DNA from: Desulfovibrio sp. 86
GTDB taxonomy: Bacteria; Desulfobacterota; Desulfovibrionia; Desulfovibrionales; Desulfovibrionaceae
Direction: 5' to 3'
Assembly (NCBI RefSeq): GCF_902702915.1
Contig: NZ_LR738849.1
Location: forward strand, 1,178,001 to 1,242,000
Length of the DNA: 64,000 bases
Shown here: positions 1 through 8,506 of the stretch, in pieces
Position numbering within the stretch: position 1 is the first letter of the stretch
How the letters are laid out: every line of letters starts with the position of its first letter
The notes under the pieces: model-generated
Database searches by the model: none
The model's input: the letters and a program-made list of their open reading frames with translations, nothing else
Told to the model about the DNA's origin: nothing
Position numbers and translations under genes: made by a program

Positions 1-12
1 CAAAGGATTCCC

Positions 13-1008
13 GTGAGCAAGGCATTTTCTCTGCCCCCCTGTCCCTGCAACCCCCCAACCCTGCCCATGGGCCGTGAGCATCCCTGGCTGGCCCCCCTGG
101 CCGGATACAGCGACCTGCCCTTCCGGCTGCTCTGCCGCGAATACGGAGCCGCCGTCTGCGTGACGGAAATGGTCAGCGCCAAGGGGCTGGTCTATGAAAG
201 CCCCGGCACCAACGAACTCTTGATGAGCCTGCCCGAAGACCAGCCGCTGGTGGTACAGCTTTTCGGGGCTGAAGCCGCCTTTCTGGGCAGGGCCGTCACC
301 CTGTTGCGCGAGGCCGGATACGGCTGGTTTGACCTCAACATGGGCTGCTCGGTTTCAAAGGTGCTGCGTCAGGGCGCGGGCGCTGCCATGCTCGGCGACA
401 CGGACAATATTCTTGAGGTGGCCCGCGCCATGCTGGCCGCCGCCGGGCCGGGAAGGGTGGGCTTCAAACTGCGCCTGGGCCTGGACGATGCGCGCCCCGT
501 TTTGCCTGATCTGGCCCTGAGGCTGGAAGACGCCGGAGCTGGCTGGCTTGTGCTGCATCCGCGCACGGCCCGTCAGGGTTTTGGCGGCACGGCCCAGTGG
601 CAGGCTCTGGCCGATCTCGCCCCGCGCCTTTCCATCCCCCTCATGGCCAGCGGCGACCTGTTTACCGCCGCCGACGGCATGGCCTGTCTCGCGCAGACAG
701 GCGTTACGGGGCTCATGTACGCGCGCGGGGCCATGCACAATCCGGCCATCTTTGCCGAGCACGCGGCCCTGTGCGCGGGCGGCCAGCCCCAGGCCCAGGA
801 CGCGGCCGGGCTCAAGGCCATGATCTTGCGGCACATGGAGCTTGCCCGGCTGCACTGCCCCGGCAATGCGGCCGTGTGGAAAATGCGCAGCGTAGTGCCG
901 CGCTATGTACGCGCCCTCCCCGGCGCGCGGGCGCTGCGCCAGGAGCTTTGCCGCTGCTCGAACTGGGAAGAACTTGAAGAAGCGCTGGACAGATGCCTGA
1001 CTGTTTGA
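13..1008 (+). CDS. dus: tRNA-dihydrouridine synthase
   Basis: FMN-dependent enzyme that reduces uridines in tRNA D-loops (Dus family, TIM barrel). The N-terminal stretch WLAPLAGYSDLPFR and the motif FDLNMGCSVSKVLRQGAGAAML-like block place the catalytic cysteine at residue 112. Further on, the GDL and ARGAMHNPAIF region matches the family's FMN phosphate-binding part. Length (331 aa) is normal. The start is GTG at 13, with AAAGGA five bases upstream; an ATG at 67 is a less likely alternative. It is followed by a run of intergenic repeat fragments and then ispH. The Dus subfamily (A, B or C) cannot be told by eye. Confidence 0.88.
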   Translation: MSKAFSLPPCPCNPPTLPMGREHPWLAPLAGYSDLPFRLLCREYGAAVCVTEMVSAKGLVYESPGTNELLMSLPEDQPLVVQLFGAEAAFLGRAVTLLREAGYGWFDLNMGCSVSKVLRQGAGAAMLGDTDNILEVARAMLAAAGPGRVGFKLRLGLDDARPVLPDLALRLEDAGAGWLVLHPRTARQGFGGTAQWQALADLAPRLSIPLMASGDLFTAADGMACLAQTGVTGLMYARGAMHNPAIFAEHAALCAGGQPQAQDAAGLKAMILRHMELARLHCPGNAAVWKMRSVVPRYVRALPGARALRQELCRCSNWEELEEALDRCLTV

Positions 1009-1059
1009 GACGCTACCTTTACAGCATCGTCGATGATGACGGTCAGGGCCGTTGGCCGT

Positions 1060-1150
1060 TAGAGCATTTCCGCATTGAGAATGAATATTTTCAGTGTAAA
1101 AAGGTTCTAGGGAAGCACTGCTTAAAGAACCTTCTGGAAACGGCACTGCA
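1060..1150. repeat. Repeat fragments: TAGAGCA-type element abutting a TAGGGAA-type element
   Basis: Bases 1060-1109 start TAGAGCA and hold a loose inverted repeat (TTGAGAATG / TATTTTCAGTG) ending TTCTA. Bases 1108-1150 (TAGGGAAGCACTGCTTAAAG...) match the left end of the ~155-bp element seen complete at 26907 and 61548. The two share the TAG at 1108. This fills the dus-ispH gap. Confidence 0.6.
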
Positions 1151-1159
1151 GGAGAATAC

Positions 1160-2026
1160 ATGAAAGTTTGCCGCGCCAAAACAGCGGGTTTTTGCATGGG
1201 GGTCAGCCTGGCCCTGCAAAAGCTCAATTCCGCGCTGGAAGGATCATCAGGACGCTCCAAAAGCGCCGAACCGCCCCGCATATGCACCCTAGGCCCCATT
1301 ATCCACAATCCGCAGGTACTGGCGGAGTATGAAAGCCGGGGCGTGGCCTGCGTCAATGAAGCCTCGCAGTTGCGGCCGGGGGACGTTGCCGTCATCCGCG
1401 CCCACGGCATCACCCGCCAGGTGGAGCGGCAGGTCTTTGAAAGCGGGGCCACTGTGGTGGACGCCACCTGTCCCAAGGTCAAAAAGGCGCAGCTTTCCAT
1501 CGCCCGCGCCACTTCGAACGGGGCGACCCTGCTGCTTTTCGGCGAAGAGGACCACCCTGAGGTACGCGGCCTCATTTCCTATGCCAGCGGCCCTGCCCAC
1601 GTCTTCGGCAACGCGGACGAACTGGCGGCCCTGCACCTTGACCCGGCCGGCACCTACGTGCTTGCCTCGCAAACCACGCAGGATCGTGAAATTTTCACTG
1701 GCATACGTGAGTCGCTTTCTTCCTCGCTCAATAATCTTGCTGTATTGTCCACTATTTGCGACGCAACCCGTGAACGGCAGCAAGAAGCCAGGAACATTGC
1801 TTCCAAGGTGGATGTCATGGTAATCGTTGGGGGACGGCAAAGCGGCAATACGCGACGTCTGGCAGATGTAGCCGCCCTCAGCGGCATTGCCACCTACCAT
1901 GTGGAAAGCGCGGAAGAGCTTGAAACGGCCAATTTTACAAATAAATCACAGGCAGGTCTTACGGCGGGGGCATCCACGCCGAAAAGTCTTATAGACGCGG
2001 CCGAGGCATGGCTTTCGTCGCTCTAG
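1160..2026 (+). CDS. ispH: 4-hydroxy-3-methylbut-2-enyl diphosphate reductase (IspH/LytB)
   Basis: Last enzyme of the MEP isoprenoid pathway; it makes IPP and DMAPP from HMBPP with an Fe-S cluster. The three cluster cysteines of the family are visible at residues 12 (AGFCMGVS), 104 (DATCPKVKKAQ) and 200 (TICDATRERQ), along with the HG motif near residue 82. Length of 288 aa is typical. A Shine-Dalgarno AGGAG lies just before the ATG. The stop TAG at 2024-2026 is also the first three bases of a TAGAGCA-type palindromic element, so the repeat begins exactly at the stop codon. Confidence 0.95.
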   Translation: MKVCRAKTAGFCMGVSLALQKLNSALEGSSGRSKSAEPPRICTLGPIIHNPQVLAEYESRGVACVNEASQLRPGDVAVIRAHGITRQVERQVFESGATVVDATCPKVKKAQLSIARATSNGATLLLFGEEDHPEVRGLISYASGPAHVFGNADELAALHLDPAGTYVLASQTTQDREIFTGIRESLSSSLNNLAVLSTICDATRERQQEARNIASKVDVMVIVGGRQSGNTRRLADVAALSGIATYHVESAEELETANFTNKSQAGLTAGASTPKSLIDAAEAWLSSL

Positions 2027-2074
2027 AGCAGATTTGCTTTGAAATGCTACACATTTCAAAGTGAAATTGCTCTA
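2024..2074. repeat. Short palindromic element, TAGAGCA family
   Basis: 51 bp bounded by TAGAGCA and TGCTCTA, with the inner inverted repeat CTTTGAAATG / CATTTCAAAG. It starts with the ispH stop codon. The same ends and core recur at 3138, 3457, 11746, 41449, 42120 and 62572. Confidence 0.8.
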
Positions 2075-2111
2075 ATGACCCGCACATAAGGCACGACCCT
2101 GGAGAGGCAGT

Positions 2112-3140
2112 ATGTCCCAGTCCAATATCTTACTTGAAGCCGGAACCAACGAACTGGAAGTAGTCGAATTCTATCTGGATGAATTCGTGCCTCCGTCCGA
2201 CGCCGCGCCGCAGAACGATGAAAACGGCCAGCCCGTCGCCGAGCCCTCCTATCGAGGCTACTACGGCGTCAACGTGGCCAAGGTGCTTGAAATCATCCGC
2301 ATGCCCAAGGTCACCGCGCTGCCCGAAGTGCAGCACCCCAGCGTGCGTGGCGCGTTCAACCTGCGCTCGCGCATCATTCCGCTGGTGGATCTGGCCATGT
2401 GGCTCGGCAAGGCCCATCCAGACAATGAAGAACAGCCCAAGACCATTGTGACGGAATTCAACAACGTCACCACGGCCTTTATGGTGTCCGGCGTCAACCG
2501 CATCCACCGCATCAGCTGGGAGCAGGTTGAACCGCCGAACAAATACGTGGCCGCTGTCTCCAACAACACGGTCATCGGCGTGGTCAAGCTTGAAGACCGC
2601 ATCATCTTTCTGCTGGACCTCGAAAAGGTCGTGGCCAACCTCAATCCCAAACTGGGCCTGCGCCTGGACGACCTTGGCAAAGACTGGAGCAACTCCGGCT
2701 ACCGCGCCCTCGTCGCCGATGACTCCGCCCTGGTGCGCGAAATGCTGCGCGACCTGATGGAAAAGGCGGGCTTTACCGTTGAGGTCGTTTCCAACGGCCG
2801 CGCCGCCTGGGAACGGCTTGAGGACTTCAAGCGCCGCTGCGAAGAAGGCGGGCAGCCCATTACGGATTTTGTGCACGTGGTTGTGTCGGACATCGAAATG
2901 CCCGTCATGGACGGCCTCAACCTTACCCACCGCATCAAGACCGACCCCATGCTCAACAAGCTGCCCGTGGTGCTGTTCTCTTCCCTCATTACGGACAAGC
3001 TGCGCCACAAGGGAGACAGCGTGGGGGCTGACGACCAGATATCCAAGCCCGAGGTCACCCAGCTGGCCCGCCGCGCCCTGGCCCTGATCAAGGCGCGGGA
3101 AGAAGATGCCGCCAACGCTGCGGCAGTTCAGAAGCAATAG
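2112..3140 (+). CDS. cheV: Chemotaxis protein CheV (CheW domain plus receiver)
   Basis: Coupling protein that links chemoreceptors to CheA and is tuned by phosphorylation. The first ~190 residues form a CheW-like domain (GYYGVNVAKVLEI, VRGAFNLRSRIIPLVDL, GVVKLEDRIIFLLDLEKV). Residues ~205-335 are a receiver domain with acidic residues in VADDSALVRE, the phospho-acceptor Asp260 in VVSDIEMPVMDG and the conserved lysine in ISKPE. 342 aa is a little long for CheV because of an acidic N-terminal stretch. SD GGAGAGG precedes the ATG. No other che genes are adjacent; a chemoreceptor lies at 32375. Its TAG stop coincides with the start of a TAGAGCA-family element. Confidence 0.92.
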   Translation: MSQSNILLEAGTNELEVVEFYLDEFVPPSDAAPQNDENGQPVAEPSYRGYYGVNVAKVLEIIRMPKVTALPEVQHPSVRGAFNLRSRIIPLVDLAMWLGKAHPDNEEQPKTIVTEFNNVTTAFMVSGVNRIHRISWEQVEPPNKYVAAVSNNTVIGVVKLEDRIIFLLDLEKVVANLNPKLGLRLDDLGKDWSNSGYRALVADDSALVREMLRDLMEKAGFTVEVVSNGRAAWERLEDFKRRCEEGGQPITDFVHVVVSDIEMPVMDGLNLTHRIKTDPMLNKLPVVLFSSLITDKLRHKGDSVGADDQISKPEVTQLARRALALIKAREEDAANAAAVQKQ

Positions 3141-3188
3141 ATCCGATTACCTTTGAAGCGCACAACATTTCAAAGGTAAATGCGCAAA
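3138..3188. repeat. Diverged TAGAGCA-family palindrome at the cheV stop codon
   Basis: Starts with the cheV stop TAG and carries the inner inverted repeat ACCTTTGAAG.. / ..ATTTCAAAGGT. The outer ends are degraded (TAGATCC... TGCGCA). Confidence 0.55.
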
Positions 3189-3279
3189 CGACCCTTCCGG
3201 GCCGCCACCCTGACGCGCCAGCGCCATCGATCGGCCCTCGCCAAAATCCCCCTCCCGGAAGGGATGTCCACAACACCAC

Positions 3280-3307
3280 AGCGGGGCGCTTACGCCCCGC
3301 TTTTTTT
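3280..3307 (+). terminator. Intrinsic terminator after cheV
   Basis: A perfect 9-bp stem AGCGGGGCG / CGCCCCGCT with loop CTTA is followed by seven T. It lies 140 bp after the cheV stop. Confidence 0.9.
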
Positions 3308-3456
3308 CGTCTGCTGCCCGGCGGGTGTTTCAGACTTGTCCGTGACTGAATTGTTTACAGTTCCACCAACGGCACAACCGCAACGTGGTCGCGGCCCCAC
3401 GCGCGACGGAATTGCCCGAGAGCAGTTTACAAAAGAAATGCGTTAACCGCTCCAGC

Positions 3457-3583
3457 TAGAGCAGTTTACGAATGAAATGAGTTAAATGCTCTGCAAGGAT
3501 TTTTCTGAAAATCCTTGCCACGAAATGCGAGTAGGCGGGCTTTTGCCTGCCGTACGCGAGCATTTCAAGTGTTAAATGCTCTA
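3457..3583. repeat. TAGAGCA-family palindromic element upstream of selB
   Basis: 127 bp bounded by TAGAGCA and TGCTCTA. Inner parts include the inverted repeat CAAGGATTTT / AAAATCCTTG around 3494-3520 and GGCGGGCTTTTGCCTGCC. The 3141-3703 gap otherwise holds only the cheV terminator and no convincing gene. Confidence 0.7.
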
Positions 3584-3703
3584 GCAGGGACGTCGCAGCC
3601 TTTGCCGCACCGGGCTTTTTTGTGCAGGAATCCACCTTTCCAAACATTTGCAAATGCCTGTTGCCACATGCTATCCTTACACAACAACTTCAGGGGGTGC
3701 CAT

Positions 3704-5680
3704 ATGGCAGTAGTGCTGGGCACAGCGGGTCACATCGACCACGGCAAAACATCATTGGTTCGCGCTCTTACCGGCATAGACTGCGACAGACTGGAAGAGG
3801 AAAAGCGCAGGGGAATCACCATTGAGCTTGGCTTCGCCTGGGTGGACATGCCCGACGGCGAAAGGCTGGGTATCGTGGACGTTCCCGGCCACGAGCGCTT
3901 TGTAAAAAATATGGTGGCTGGCGCGGCAGGGGTGGATTTTGTCATGCTGGTCATCGCGGCGGACGAGGGCGTCATGCCACAGACGCGCGAACACCTTGAA
4001 ATCTGCTCTCTGCTCGGCATCCGCAGCGGCTTTGTGGCCCTGACCAAGGCCGACATGGTGGAAGCCGACTGGCTGGACATGGTCACCGAGGACGTGCGCG
4101 GCTTTCTTGCGGGCACCTTTCTTGAAAACGCGCCCATCTTTCCCGTATCGTCGGCCACGGGCCAGGGCGTGGACGACCTGCGCGCCCACGTTTTCCAGAT
4201 GGCCAAGGAGTTGCCCGCCCGCCGCCGCTGCGACATTTTCCGTCAGCCCGTTGACCGCGTGTTCAGCATGAAGGGGCACGGTACGGTCATCACGGGCACG
4301 GTCATTTCCGGCGCGGTCAAGGTGGGCGACGAACTGCGCTTCATGCCGCCCGACACTCCCACCAGGGCGCGCGGCCTGCAGCGTCACAACAAGAGCGTGG
4401 ACGAGGTGCAGGCAGGTCAGCGTTGCGCCACCAACGTGCAGGGTCTTGAGGTGGGCGACATCGAGCGGGGCCAGGTTCTGGCCCATCCCGGCGAGCTTTT
4501 CCCCAGCAGGCGCTGGCTCATGCGCCTCACCTGCCTTTCTTCCGCCCCGCGCGCCCTGCGCCAACGAGTGGAAATACACTTTCACCACGGCACGCTGGAA
4601 TGCCCGGCGCGCGTGGTCTTCTGGGACAGGGACAAACTGGCCCCCGGCGAGACCGCCCTGGCGGAAGTGCGCTTCAAGGACGAAATGGTGGGCGTTTTCG
4701 GCGATCACTGCGTCGTGCGCGCCTATTCGCCCCTGCGCACTGTGGCCGGCGGCCTGCTTTTAAGCCCCCTGCCCCCTGACCTGCGCCGCAAAGATCCGCA
4801 ATTGCAGGTAAAGCTGGCCCTGCTGCAAAAACTGCCCACCCTGGATCAGGAAATTGAAACGGCCCCCGCTGGCAAGGCCGGAGCCAAGGTCAGGGACGAA
4901 GCCAGAGCCGGACTTATTGACGCGGTGCTGACCCTGCGCGGAGCCGAAGGCGCGGACGAATCCCGCCTGCGCGTGCTCACAGGCTTTCCCCGTGCGGCGC
5001 TGGAAGCGGGCCTGCAACTGCTTTCCGCCCGTGGTTCGGCCCTGTGCTGGGACAAGGAGGGTCGCCTGTGGATCGGCAGGCAGCCCTTTGAAGCTCTGCT
5101 GCAAGCCTGCCTGGCCCGTGGCGAAGAACTGCACCAGAAAGACCCGCTCAAACCTGGCTTCACCCGTGGCGCTCTTTGCGCGGGCTGGAGCAAGGCCCTG
5201 CCCCCGCGCCTTGTCCAGCGCGTGCTGGACACAGCCCTCAAGCAGGAACAGCTCGTTCTTGAAGGCGAAGGGCTGCGCCTGGCAGGGCACAAGGTCAGCC
5301 TTGCGGCGGATCAGGTCGGGCTGCGGCAAAAACTGCTGGACGCCCACGTTGCCGCGCAACTGACCCCGCCCAACCTCAAGGACGTGCTTGAAGAACTGGG
5401 CGTCAGCGCCAAGGAGGCCGCGCCCGTCATGCGCCTGCTCTGCGAGGAGGGAGCCCTTGTAAAAATCAAGGACGGCCTCTACTACCACGGCCCCGTGCTC
5501 AGCGATATTCTGGAGCGCGTGCGCCGCTGGTTTGAAAGCAACGATAACCTTGATGTGGGCAGCCTCAAGGAAATATTGGGGCTTTCCCGCAAATATCTGA
5601 TTTCTCTTCTTGAGTATATGGATAACGAACGCATCACCGTGCGCGTGGGCGACCAGCGGCGTTATCGCGGGCGCGGATAG
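3704..5680 (+). CDS. selB: Selenocysteine-specific elongation factor SelB
   Basis: GTPase that brings Sec-tRNA to in-frame UGA codons marked by a SECIS hairpin. The protein opens with the G1 loop [17 protein letters not shown], then has [15 protein letters not shown] (G3) and ALTKADM (G4). The EF-Tu-like domains II/III follow, and the C-terminal half is helical winged-helix repeats, the SECIS-binding part of SelB. The reading frame is open from 3515, but the ATG at 3704 has GGGGG at 3692-3696 and gives the canonical N-terminus at 658 aa. No selenoprotein gene with an in-frame UGA was recognised in this window, and selA/selC are not adjacent. Confidence 0.93.
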   Translation: MAVVLGTAGHIDHGKTSLVRALTGIDCDRLEEEKRRGITIELGFAWVDMPDGERLGIVDVPGHERFVKNMVAGAAGVDFVMLVIAADEGVMPQTREHLEICSLLGIRSGFVALTKADMVEADWLDMVTEDVRGFLAGTFLENAPIFPVSSATGQGVDDLRAHVFQMAKELPARRRCDIFRQPVDRVFSMKGHGTVITGTVISGAVKVGDELRFMPPDTPTRARGLQRHNKSVDEVQAGQRCATNVQGLEVGDIERGQVLAHPGELFPSRRWLMRLTCLSSAPRALRQRVEIHFHHGTLECPARVVFWDRDKLAPGETALAEVRFKDEMVGVFGDHCVVRAYSPLRTVAGGLLLSPLPPDLRRKDPQLQVKLALLQKLPTLDQEIETAPAGKAGAKVRDEARAGLIDAVLTLRGAEGADESRLRVLTGFPRAALEAGLQLLSARGSALCWDKEGRLWIGRQPFEALLQACLARGEELHQKDPLKPGFTRGALCAGWSKALPPRLVQRVLDTALKQEQLVLEGEGLRLAGHKVSLAADQVGLRQKLLDAHVAAQLTPPNLKDVLEELGVSAKEAAPVMRLLCEEGALVKIKDGLYYHGPVLSDILERVRRWFESNDNLDVGSLKEILGLSRKYLISLLEYMDNERITVRVGDQRRYRGRG

Positions 5681-5784
5681 AGGCCCTGCCCAAAGATGAC
5701 GGCGACAACAAACCGTCGCGCCTTTGCCCGGCCTGCTGAAAGATGGTAAAAATATCGGCTCTCAGCTACTGTTCTTGTTGCGAA

Positions 5785-5837
5785 CCATGCTCATTATACG
5801 GTAGTAATGCTCATTTGCTCATAATACATTCAAGTAA
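5785..5837 (+). promoter_or_regulatory. Possible promoter/operator region with GCTCAT repeats
   Basis: Three GCTCAT hexamers occur within about 35 bases (near 5789, 5808 and 5817). Two are extended as GCTCATTATAC and GCTCATAATAC. The AT-rich stretch ATAATAC could serve as a -10 element for the reductase gene that starts at 5849. This is inference from pattern only. Confidence 0.3.
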
Positions 5838-5848
5838 GGAGCGCAGAA

Positions 5849-7558
5849 ATGGCTGAAAAAATTCTGGTTGTGGGCGGCGTCGCCCTTGGCCCCAAGGCTG
5901 CGGCCCGGTGCAAACGCCTCATGCCTGATGCTGAAGTGACTCTGGTGGATGAAAACGTCTTTATTTCTTACGGCGGCTGCGGCATCCCCTACTACGTGTC
6001 AGGCGAAATCCAGAACCTGAACGACCTGCGCTCCACGCCCTACCATACCGTGCGTGACGCGGAATTTTTCCGTGACATGAAGGGCATCACCGTCCGCACG
6101 CAAACGCGCGCCACGGCCATTGACCGCGCAGCCAAAACCCTTGCCGTCAAAAACGTGGTCACCGGGCAGGAAGAAAAACTGCCTTATGACAAGCTGGTGC
6201 TGGCCACCGGCGCCAGCCCCCGCGTGCCCCCTGTTGAGGGCAAAGACCTCAGGAACGTCCTTTCCCTCACCCGCCTTGAAGCTGCCGGAGCCATCCGCAG
6301 CGCCTGCGAAGAAGGCAAGATCACTGAGGCCGTCATCGTGGGCGGCGGTTTTATCGGTCTTGAAGCCGCCGTTGCGCTGGCCGACATGTGGGGCGTCAAG
6401 TGCAGCGTGGTGGAAATGGTGGACCAGATCCTGCCCGGCGTCCTTTCGCACTCCGTGGCCCAGATGGCTGCCCACGACTGCGCCGCGCACAAGGTGGACG
6501 TGTACACCAGCGAAAAGGTCGTGCGCCTTGAAGGCAAGGACGGCGCGGTGAGCAAGGTTGTCACCGACAAGCGCGAGCTCAACGCCCAACTGGTCATCTT
6601 TGCCGCCGGCTTTATCCCCAACGGACAGATCGCCAAGGACGCAGGGCTGGAAGTGGCCCCCTTTGGCGCCATTGTCGTCGATCAGCACATGCGCACCTCT
6701 GACCCCGCCATCTATGCTGGCGGCGACTGCGTGGCCATCAAAAACATCATCACCGACAAAATCGGCTACCTGCCCCTGGGCAGCATGGCCAACCGCCAGG
6801 GCCGCGTCATCGGCACCAATCTGGCTGGCGGCAATGCCAGCTTCCCCGGCTATGTGGGCTCCTGGGCCGTGAAACTCTTTGACCTTTCTTTCTGCGGCGT
6901 GGGCCTTACCGTCGAGCGCGCCCGCAAGGAAGGCTTTGACGCCCTCAGCGTCAGCGTGGAACAGTTCGACCACGCCCACTTCTACCCGGAAAAAGCCATG
7001 ATGACGCTGGAACTGGTTGTGGATAAAGCCACCAGCCGCGTGCTTGGCATGCAGGGCGCCTGCGCCGACGGCGATTCCCTCAAGGCCCGCGTGGATGCCG
7101 TGGCCGCCGCGCTGCAATACTCCAAGCCCACCGTGGAGGACATCTCCAACCTTGAAATCGCCTACGCCCCGCCCTTTGCCTCGGCCATGGACGTGGTCAA
7201 CGTGGTGGCCAACGTGGCCGACAACGCTCTGGCCGGACGCTTTACTCCTGTCACCGGCGACCAGTTCATAGAACTGTGGAAGAACCGCAAGGAAAACCAC
7301 GTGTTCTTCATCGACGCCCGGCCTGCCGCCGCTGGCCGCGCCGTGCAGGAAAAACACCCCGACTGGCACGCCATCCCGCTGGAAGAAGTGGCCGCACGCG
7401 CCAATGAGGTTCCCAAAGACCGCCCCGTGGCCATTATCTGCAACACCGGTCTGCGCTCCTATGACAGCCTGCTTGTTCTGGCCCGTCACGGCGTCACCGA
7501 TGTGGTGAACTCCACCGGCGGCATGCAGTCGGTCATAAAGATGGGGCTTTCTGTCTAG
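5849..7558 (+). CDS. FAD-dependent CoA-disulfide/persulfide reductase with C-terminal rhodanese domain
   Basis: Pyridine-nucleotide:disulfide oxidoreductase of the CoA-disulfide reductase / NADH-dependent persulfide reductase (Npsr-like) type. The FAD motif VVGGVALGPKAA opens the protein. The single active-site cysteine is Cys44 (SYGGCGIPYY), followed by a second nucleotide-binding motif VGGGFIGLEAA and the GGDC flavin motif. From about residue 470 there is a rhodanese domain whose active loop carries Cys531 (IICNTGLRSY). The family uses NAD(P)H to reduce CoA disulfides, persulfides or polysulfide. SD AAGGAG lies 8 bases before the ATG. It is monocistronic, followed by a terminator cassette. 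Which substrate it uses cannot be read from sequence. Confidence 0.85.
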   Translation: MAEKILVVGGVALGPKAAARCKRLMPDAEVTLVDENVFISYGGCGIPYYVSGEIQNLNDLRSTPYHTVRDAEFFRDMKGITVRTQTRATAIDRAAKTLAVKNVVTGQEEKLPYDKLVLATGASPRVPPVEGKDLRNVLSLTRLEAAGAIRSACEEGKITEAVIVGGGFIGLEAAVALADMWGVKCSVVEMVDQILPGVLSHSVAQMAAHDCAAHKVDVYTSEKVVRLEGKDGAVSKVVTDKRELNAQLVIFAAGFIPNGQIAKDAGLEVAPFGAIVVDQHMRTSDPAIYAGGDCVAIKNIITDKIGYLPLGSMANRQGRVIGTNLAGGNASFPGYVGSWAVKLFDLSFCGVGLTVERARKEGFDALSVSVEQFDHAHFYPEKAMMTLELVVDKATSRVLGMQGACADGDSLKARVDAVAAALQYSKPTVEDISNLEIAYAPPFASAMDVVNVVANVADNALAGRFTPVTGDQFIELWKNRKENHVFFIDARPAAAGRAVQEKHPDWHAIPLEEVAARANEVPKDRPVAIICNTGLRSYDSLLVLARHGVTDVVNSTGGMQSVIKMGLSV

Positions 7559-7580
7559 CGCCTTCTATTCTTTTTATTTG

Positions 7581-7618
7581 TGTGGGAGAGACCCTTTTGC
7601 AAAAGGGTCCCTCCCACA
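7581..7618 (+). terminator. Terminator cassette, GTGGGAG...CTCCCAC type (copy 1)
   Basis: Long inverted repeat TGTGGGAGAGACCCTTTT / AAAAGGGTCCCTCCCACA with loop GC, 23 bases after the reductase stop. The same hairpin recurs six more times in the window. Confidence 0.75.
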
Positions 7619-7628
7619 CCCCACCCCT

Positions 7629-7778
7629 TAGACAGTGTCGTCACGAGCGCCTTTCCAGTTATTTCTGCGTCGGACTTCGCTTTTTATTCCGGTCGAGTAC
7701 CATCAGAGTACACTCCCTGCATAAAAAGCTCGTTCTTCGTGATATGACTGGAAATTCATCTCGTTACGCCACTGTCTG
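7629..7778. repeat. 150-bp element with terminal inverted repeats (TAGACAG family, copy 1)
   Basis: Starts TAGACAGTGTCGTCACGAG and ends GTTACGCCACTGTC. About 33 bp at each end form an imperfect inverted repeat that includes CACGAG...CAGTTAT. The same 150-bp sequence lies inverted at 45968-46117. It encodes no credible protein. The rest of the 7559-7980 gap holds a terminator. Confidence 0.8.
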
Positions 7779-7910
7779 AAATTTTTAGGTGTAACTTGAA
7801 ACTTGGATTTTAGGAACTGCGCCTTTCAGGCAGATCGCCATCGCAAGGTTATCCGCTCCAGAAAGGGCACACGCACCGCATATTTTCAATAAAATCAGAA
7901 AGAAAAACAA

Positions 7911-7948
7911 AACCCGGCCTTCGTTTGCACGAAGGCCGGGTTTTTTAT
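7911..7948. terminator. Bidirectional intrinsic terminator
   Basis: A perfect 14-bp stem AACCCGGCCTTCGT / ACGAAGGCCGGGTT with loop TTGC, A-rich on its left and followed by T6 on its right. It most likely ends the minus-strand lipoprotein gene that stops at 7981. Confidence 0.9.
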
Positions 7949-7980
7949 ATTTTGCGCGAGCACAACTGCCCGCTACGGCG

Positions 7981-8418
7981 TTATTCCTGCGTAAAACGGT
8001 GCAGGCGCACGGCCAGCGGCTGCATGCTGCCCCTGTGCATGGCCGCCACCACAAAGGCGAAATCCCTGGCCTGCCCACTGGGGGGACAGGGGCCGCGATA
8101 GTGGCGGGTCAGGCCGCCTTCGGGTATGGTACCGGAACCGTCACTGTCCCACGTGCCGCCGCCGAGAAGAAGTTCCTGGGAATCCCCGGTGTATTCCACC
8201 AGGTGTACATCAAAGTAGTCCGTTCCTTTAGGAGCCTGGTCTACTGTTATTTCAGGAGAAATACGTGAACAACGGTGAACGTCGCGCAGATTTACCGTAA
8301 CGCCCATACCGGGGGGCGCTTCCGCTGTTTCTTTGGCGGCGCAGGCCGGCAGCAGCAGGGCCGCGCACAGCGCGGGCATCAGGACGCGCAGGGCTTTGCC
8401 GAAAATATCAAAACGCAT
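7981..8418 (-). CDS. Putative PEBP/YbhB-like lipoprotein
   Basis: 145-aa predicted lipoprotein. A signal peptide ends in the lipobox LLPAC, which would anchor it in a membrane. The mature part recalls the phosphatidylethanolamine-binding (YbhB/YbcL) fold: CSRISPEITVDQAPKGTDYF resembles the CxGxSPpLxWxxxPxGT block, and HYRGPCPPSGQARDFAF resembles the ligand-site GPCPPSG..H.Y.F motif. The central Asp-His part is shortened, so any ligand is uncertain. SD GGAGG lies five bases before the ATG. It is divergent from the aminotransferase gene. The fold call is by motif only. Confidence 0.6.
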   Translation of the reverse strand: MRFDIFGKALRVLMPALCAALLLPACAAKETAEAPPGMGVTVNLRDVHRCSRISPEITVDQAPKGTDYFDVHLVEYTGDSQELLLGGGTWDSDGSGTIPEGGLTRHYRGPCPPSGQARDFAFVVAAMHRGSMQPLAVRLHRFTQE

Positions 8419-8506
8419 CAGAGCCTCCAAATGACATTTGCTTTATGCAGCTTTTGGAAGCATAACCAATAGTCATGTTGAATACAACAACCACTGGGAG
8501 TCGTTT

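Noticed and set aside
7629-7778. Small protein gene in the 150-bp element
   Set aside because: The open frame is an effect of the palindromic repeat and is not kept in the inverted copy.
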